Origin: Rallus limicola
Taxonomy: Eukaryota > Chordata > Aves > Gruiformes > Rallidae
DNA length: 64,000 nt
Direction: 5' to 3'
NCBI GenBank assembly: GCA_022605955.1
Contig: JAKCOZ010000605.1
Location: 1-64,000, forward strand
A program made the translations under genes and the position numbers. This document shows, piece by piece, positions 61,885 to 64,000 of this stretch (positions within the stretch are counted from its first letter, which is position 1; every line of letters begins with the position of its first letter). The notes under the pieces were generated by a model that was not told the DNA's origin, made no database searches, and saw only the letters and a program-made list of their open reading frames with translations.

Positions 61885-63864
61885 TGCCTTTCAGTCCTAG
61901 CTTCTTTACTTTGGGAGTTATTGCTGGACGTTTAGCATGTTTTGAACTGCAGTCTGCTAGGGCCGAGAAAAGCACCGTAGGAGCTTCCAGGCATGTTCCC
62001 TCTTTCCAGGCAAAGGAAAAGGCTGAGAGCCAAAGTGACAGGGTCTGCTTGTGTGTCCTGTTAGGAGGTTTCAGACAAGCTATGCCTTTCAGTCCTAGCT
62101 TCTTTACTTTGGGAGTTATTGCTGGACGTTTAGCATGTTTTGAACTGCAGTCTGCTAGGGCCGAGAAAAGCACTGTAGGAGGTAGCAGGTATGTTCCTTC
62201 TTTCCAGGCAAAGGAAAAGGCTGAGAGCCAAAGTGACAGGGTCTGCTTGTGTGTCCTGTTAGGAGGTTTCAGACAAGCTATGCCTTTCAGTCCTAGCTTC
62301 TTTACTTTGGGAGTTATTGCTGGACGTTTAGCATGTTTTGAACTGCAGTCTGCTAGGGCCGAGAAAAGCACCGTAGGAGGTTCCAGGCATGTTCCCTCTT
62401 TCCAGGCAAAGGAAAAGGCTGAGAGCCAAAGTGACAGGGTCTGCTTGTGAGTCCTGTTAGGAGGTTTCAGACAAGCTTTGCCTTTCATGCCTAGCTTCTT
62501 TACTTTGGGAGTTATTGCTGGACGTTTAGCATGTTTTGAACTGCAGTCTGCTAGGGCCGAGAAAAGCACCGTAGGAGGTTCCAGGCATGTTCCATCTTTC
62601 CAGGCAAAGGAAAAGGCTGAGAGCCAAAGTGACAGGGTCTGCTTGTGTGTCCTGTTAGGAGGTTTCAGACAAGCTATGCCTTTCAGTCCTAGCTTCTTTA
62701 CTTTGGGAGTTATTGCTTGACGTTTAGCATGTTTTGAACTGCAGTCTGCTAGGGCCGAGAAAAGCACTGTAGGAGGTTGCAGGTATGTTCCCTCTTTCCA
62801 GGCAAAGGAAAAGGCTGAGAGCCAAAGTGACAGGGTCTGCTTGTGTGTCCTGTTAGGAGGTTTCAGACAAGCTATGCCTTTCAGTCCTAGCTTCTTTACT
62901 TTGGGAGTTATTGCTGGACGTTTAGCATGTTTTGAACTGCAGTCTGCTAGGGCCGAGAAAAGCACCGTAGGAGGTTCCAGGCATGTTCCCTCTTTCCAGG
63001 CAAAGGAAAAGGCTGAGAGCCAAAGTGACAGGGTCTGCTTGTGAGTCCTGTTAGGAGGTTTCAGACAAGCTATGCCTTTCATGCCTAGCTTTTTTACTTT
63101 GGGAGTTATTGCTGGACGTTTAGCATGTTTTGAACTGCAGTCTGCTAGGGCCGAGAAAAGCACCGTAGGAGGTTCCAGGCATGTTCCCTCTTTCCAGGCA
63201 AAGGAAAAGGCTGAGAGCCAAAGTGACAGGGTCTGCTTGTGTGTCCTGTTAGGAGGTTTCAGACAAGCTATGCCTTTCAGTCCTAGCTTCTTTACTTTGG
63301 GAGTTATTGCTTGACGTTTAGCATGTTTTGAACTGCAGTCTGCTAGGGCCGAGAAAAGCACCGTAGGAGGTTCCAGGCATGTTCCCTCTTTCCAGGCAAA
63401 GGAAAAGGCTGAGAGCCAAAGTGACAGGGTCTGCTTGTGTGTCCTGTTAGGAGGTTTCAGACAAGCTATGCCTTTCATGCCTAGCTTCTTTACTTTGGGA
63501 GTTATTGCTGGACGTTTAGCATGTTTTGAACTGCAGTCTGCTAGGGCCGAGAAAAGCACCGTAGGAGGTTCCAGGCATGTTCCCTCTTTCCAGGCAAAGG
63601 AAAAGGCTGAGAGCCAAAGTGACAGGGTCTGCTTGTGTGTCCTGTTAGGAGGTTTCAGACAAGCTATGCCTTTCAGTCCTAGCTTCTTTACTTTGGGAGT
63701 TATTGCTGGACGTTTAGCATGTTTTGAACTGCAGTCTGCTAGGGCCGAGAAAAGCACCGTAGGAGGTTCCAGGCATGTTCCCTCTTTCCAGGCAAAGGAA
63801 AAGGCTGAGAGCCAAAGTGACAGGGTCTGCTTGTGTGTCCTGTTAGGAGGTTTCAGACAAGCTA

Positions 63865-64000
63865 TGCCTTTCAGTCCTAGCTTCTTTACTTTGGGAGTTA
63901 TTGCTGGACGTTTAGCATGTTTTGAACTGCAGTCTGCTAGGGCCGAGAAAAGCACCGTAGGAGGTTCCAGGCATGTTCCCTCTTTCCAGGCAAAGGAAAA
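63865..64000. repeat. Partial monomer at right edge
   Basis: The first 136 bp of a TCAGTCC-type monomer end at the window boundary within the CAAAGGAAAA stretch. It is in perfect 198-bp register with the previous unit, so the array continues to the right. Confidence 0.95.

Larger units (their letters stand above)
17153..63955 (-). other. Repeat-derived open frame of 15,600 codons; not called as a gene
   Basis: Because 198 is 66 codons, a frame that is open in one monomer is open in all of them. Here the minus strand has no stop for 46.8 kb, giving about 236 copies of a 66-residue unit beginning near VLFSALADCSSKHAKR. It ends at a TAG created by a T-to-A change at 17155. The frame has no natural start (only a GTG near the edge), no intron or promoter signals, and no unique N- or C-terminal domain. 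Variants alter residues freely: W to C, L to P, A to D, L/M/V/R at one site. I see no sign of purifying selection and treat it as a by-product of homogenisation. Any protein database hit with this repeat would probably be an automated mis-annotation. Confidence 0.85.
1..64000. repeat. 198-bp satellite array spanning the whole window
   Basis: The sequence repeats every 198 bp from the first to the last base. Landmarks such as TGCCTTTC, the PstI site CTGCAG and TAGGAGGTT recur once per monomer in the same orientation. The distance from the first TGCCTTTC (111) to the last (63865) is 63,754 bp, which is 322 x 198 minus two 1-bp deletions. No unique sequence, inversion or inserted element was seen. 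Monomers look about 98-99% identical, differing by a few substitutions each. Composition and CpG depletion suggest heterochromatic DNA of a methylated, probably vertebrate, genome. I do not recognise the satellite family. Its location at a centromere, pericentromere or elsewhere is inference only. There is no flanking DNA to anchor it, and the array runs off both ends. Confidence 0.98.
31195..64000. repeat. Zone B segment 2 (about 166 monomers)
   Basis: This is a long block defined by recurrent TTGTGAGTCC, GCTTGACG, CTTTTTTAC, GTTCCATCT and AAGCTTTGCC alleles on a background of TCAGTCC and TCATGCC monomers. The HindIII allele AAGCTTTGCC is at 32575, 38515, 40891, 47029, 55939, 58117, 60097 and 62473. 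All spacings are whole multiples of 198 bp (30, 12, 31, 45, 11, 10 and 12 monomers). The rare HOR-A markers TTTCCGTCC, GTCAACTAGG and GGTCTCAG do not appear after 31194. Several nested tandem HORs lie inside. There is no gene and no non-satellite DNA. Confidence 0.88.
56539..64000. repeat. 22-monomer repeat (offset 4356 bp): 56539-59644 and 60895-64000
   Basis: Two blocks 4356 bp (22 x 198) apart share ordered markers. They are a TCATGCC unit with GCTTGACG (near 56578 and 60934), TCAGCCC, GAGCTTCC, GGTAGCAGGTATG, AAGCTTTGCC (58117, 62473), GGTTGCAGGTATG and CTTTTTTAC. A single C/T difference (CCTTC versus CCCTC) follows GAGCTTCC. The second block is still matching when the window ends, so its true extent is unknown. 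Confidence 0.84.

Noticed and set aside
17153..63955. A 15,600-residue repeat protein encoded on the minus strand
   Set aside because: The frame is open only because the repeat length is a multiple of three and the consensus lacks stops. It has no unique domain, start context or end signal. Variants are not constrained, and nonsense (17155) and frameshift (13677, 15854) alleles of the same frame were amplified.
1..64000. CRISPR array (regular repeats and spacers)
   Set aside because: The 198-bp period is far too long. There are no variable spacers between conserved repeats: the entire unit is conserved and varies only by substitutions. No cas genes are present.
1..64000. Alpha satellite (171 bp) or another satellite I could name
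   Set aside because: The period is 198 bp and the monomer sequence does not resemble the alpha-satellite consensus as I know it. I cannot assign it to any named family without a database search.
1..64000. Bacterial or phage origin
   Set aside because: A 64 kb pure tandem satellite with CpG depletion and nested HORs is not a bacterial architecture. No bacterial genes or signals are present.
1..64000. Assembly artefact (looped or over-expanded repeat)
   Set aside because: It cannot be excluded from sequence alone. However, duplicated blocks differ at individual monomers and have several distinct offsets, unlike a simple duplicated assembly path. Raw long reads would decide.

Overview
The whole 64 kb window is one uninterrupted tandem array of a 198-bp satellite monomer. 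I see no protein-coding gene, RNA gene, transposon, CRISPR array or unique sequence anywhere. In the phase that starts at TGCCTTTC, 322 monomers run head to tail on the same strand from 111 to 63864. A partial monomer sits at each end (1-110 and 63865-64000), so the array continues beyond both edges. The monomer consensus, composed by hand, is about 49% G+C and strongly CpG-depleted (3 CpG per 198 bp, observed/expected about 0.26). Two of the commonest variants look like C-to-T decay of one CpG on either strand. This indicates a eukaryote, most likely one with a methylated, vertebrate-type genome, in centromeric, pericentromeric or other constitutive heterochromatin. I cannot name the species or the satellite family.

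Monomers differ only by scattered substitutions. These variants form higher-order repeats (HORs) that divide the window into zones. Zone A (1-7238 and 17533-31194) is built from a 24-monomer, 4752-bp HOR. There are five full or partial copies, starting at 111, 4863, 18325, 23077 and 28819. The fourth is expanded to 29 monomers by a 5-monomer internal duplication. Zone C (10209-17532) is a different lineage, with a tandem 4-mer (11991-13574) and a tandem 11-mer (13772-17532). Zone B (7239-10208 and 31195-64000) is marked by three alleles: TTGTGAGTCC, GCTTGACG and a HindIII-creating AAGCTTTGCC. It holds tandem 12-mer, 16-mer, 22-mer and 10-mer HORs and a 27-monomer duplication at an offset of 8316 bp. 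The A-to-B junction occurs twice, 23,956 bp apart, so a segment spanning it has been copied.

Because 198 is divisible by three, one frame on each strand is open in the consensus and stays open over many monomers. The minus strand has a stop-free stretch of 15,600 codons (17153-63955). The plus strand has stretches up to 3,367 codons. Both are treated here as by-products of homogenised repeats: variants change the amino acid about as freely in either frame, nonsense and frameshift alleles have themselves been amplified, and there is no gene structure. The most notable features are near-perfect length conservation (one independent 1-bp deletion allele in 322 monomers), the nested HOR architecture, and an unequal-crossover junction that can be placed inside a single monomer. 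All comparisons were made by reading the sequence; offsets come from marker-variant positions, not from a computed alignment.
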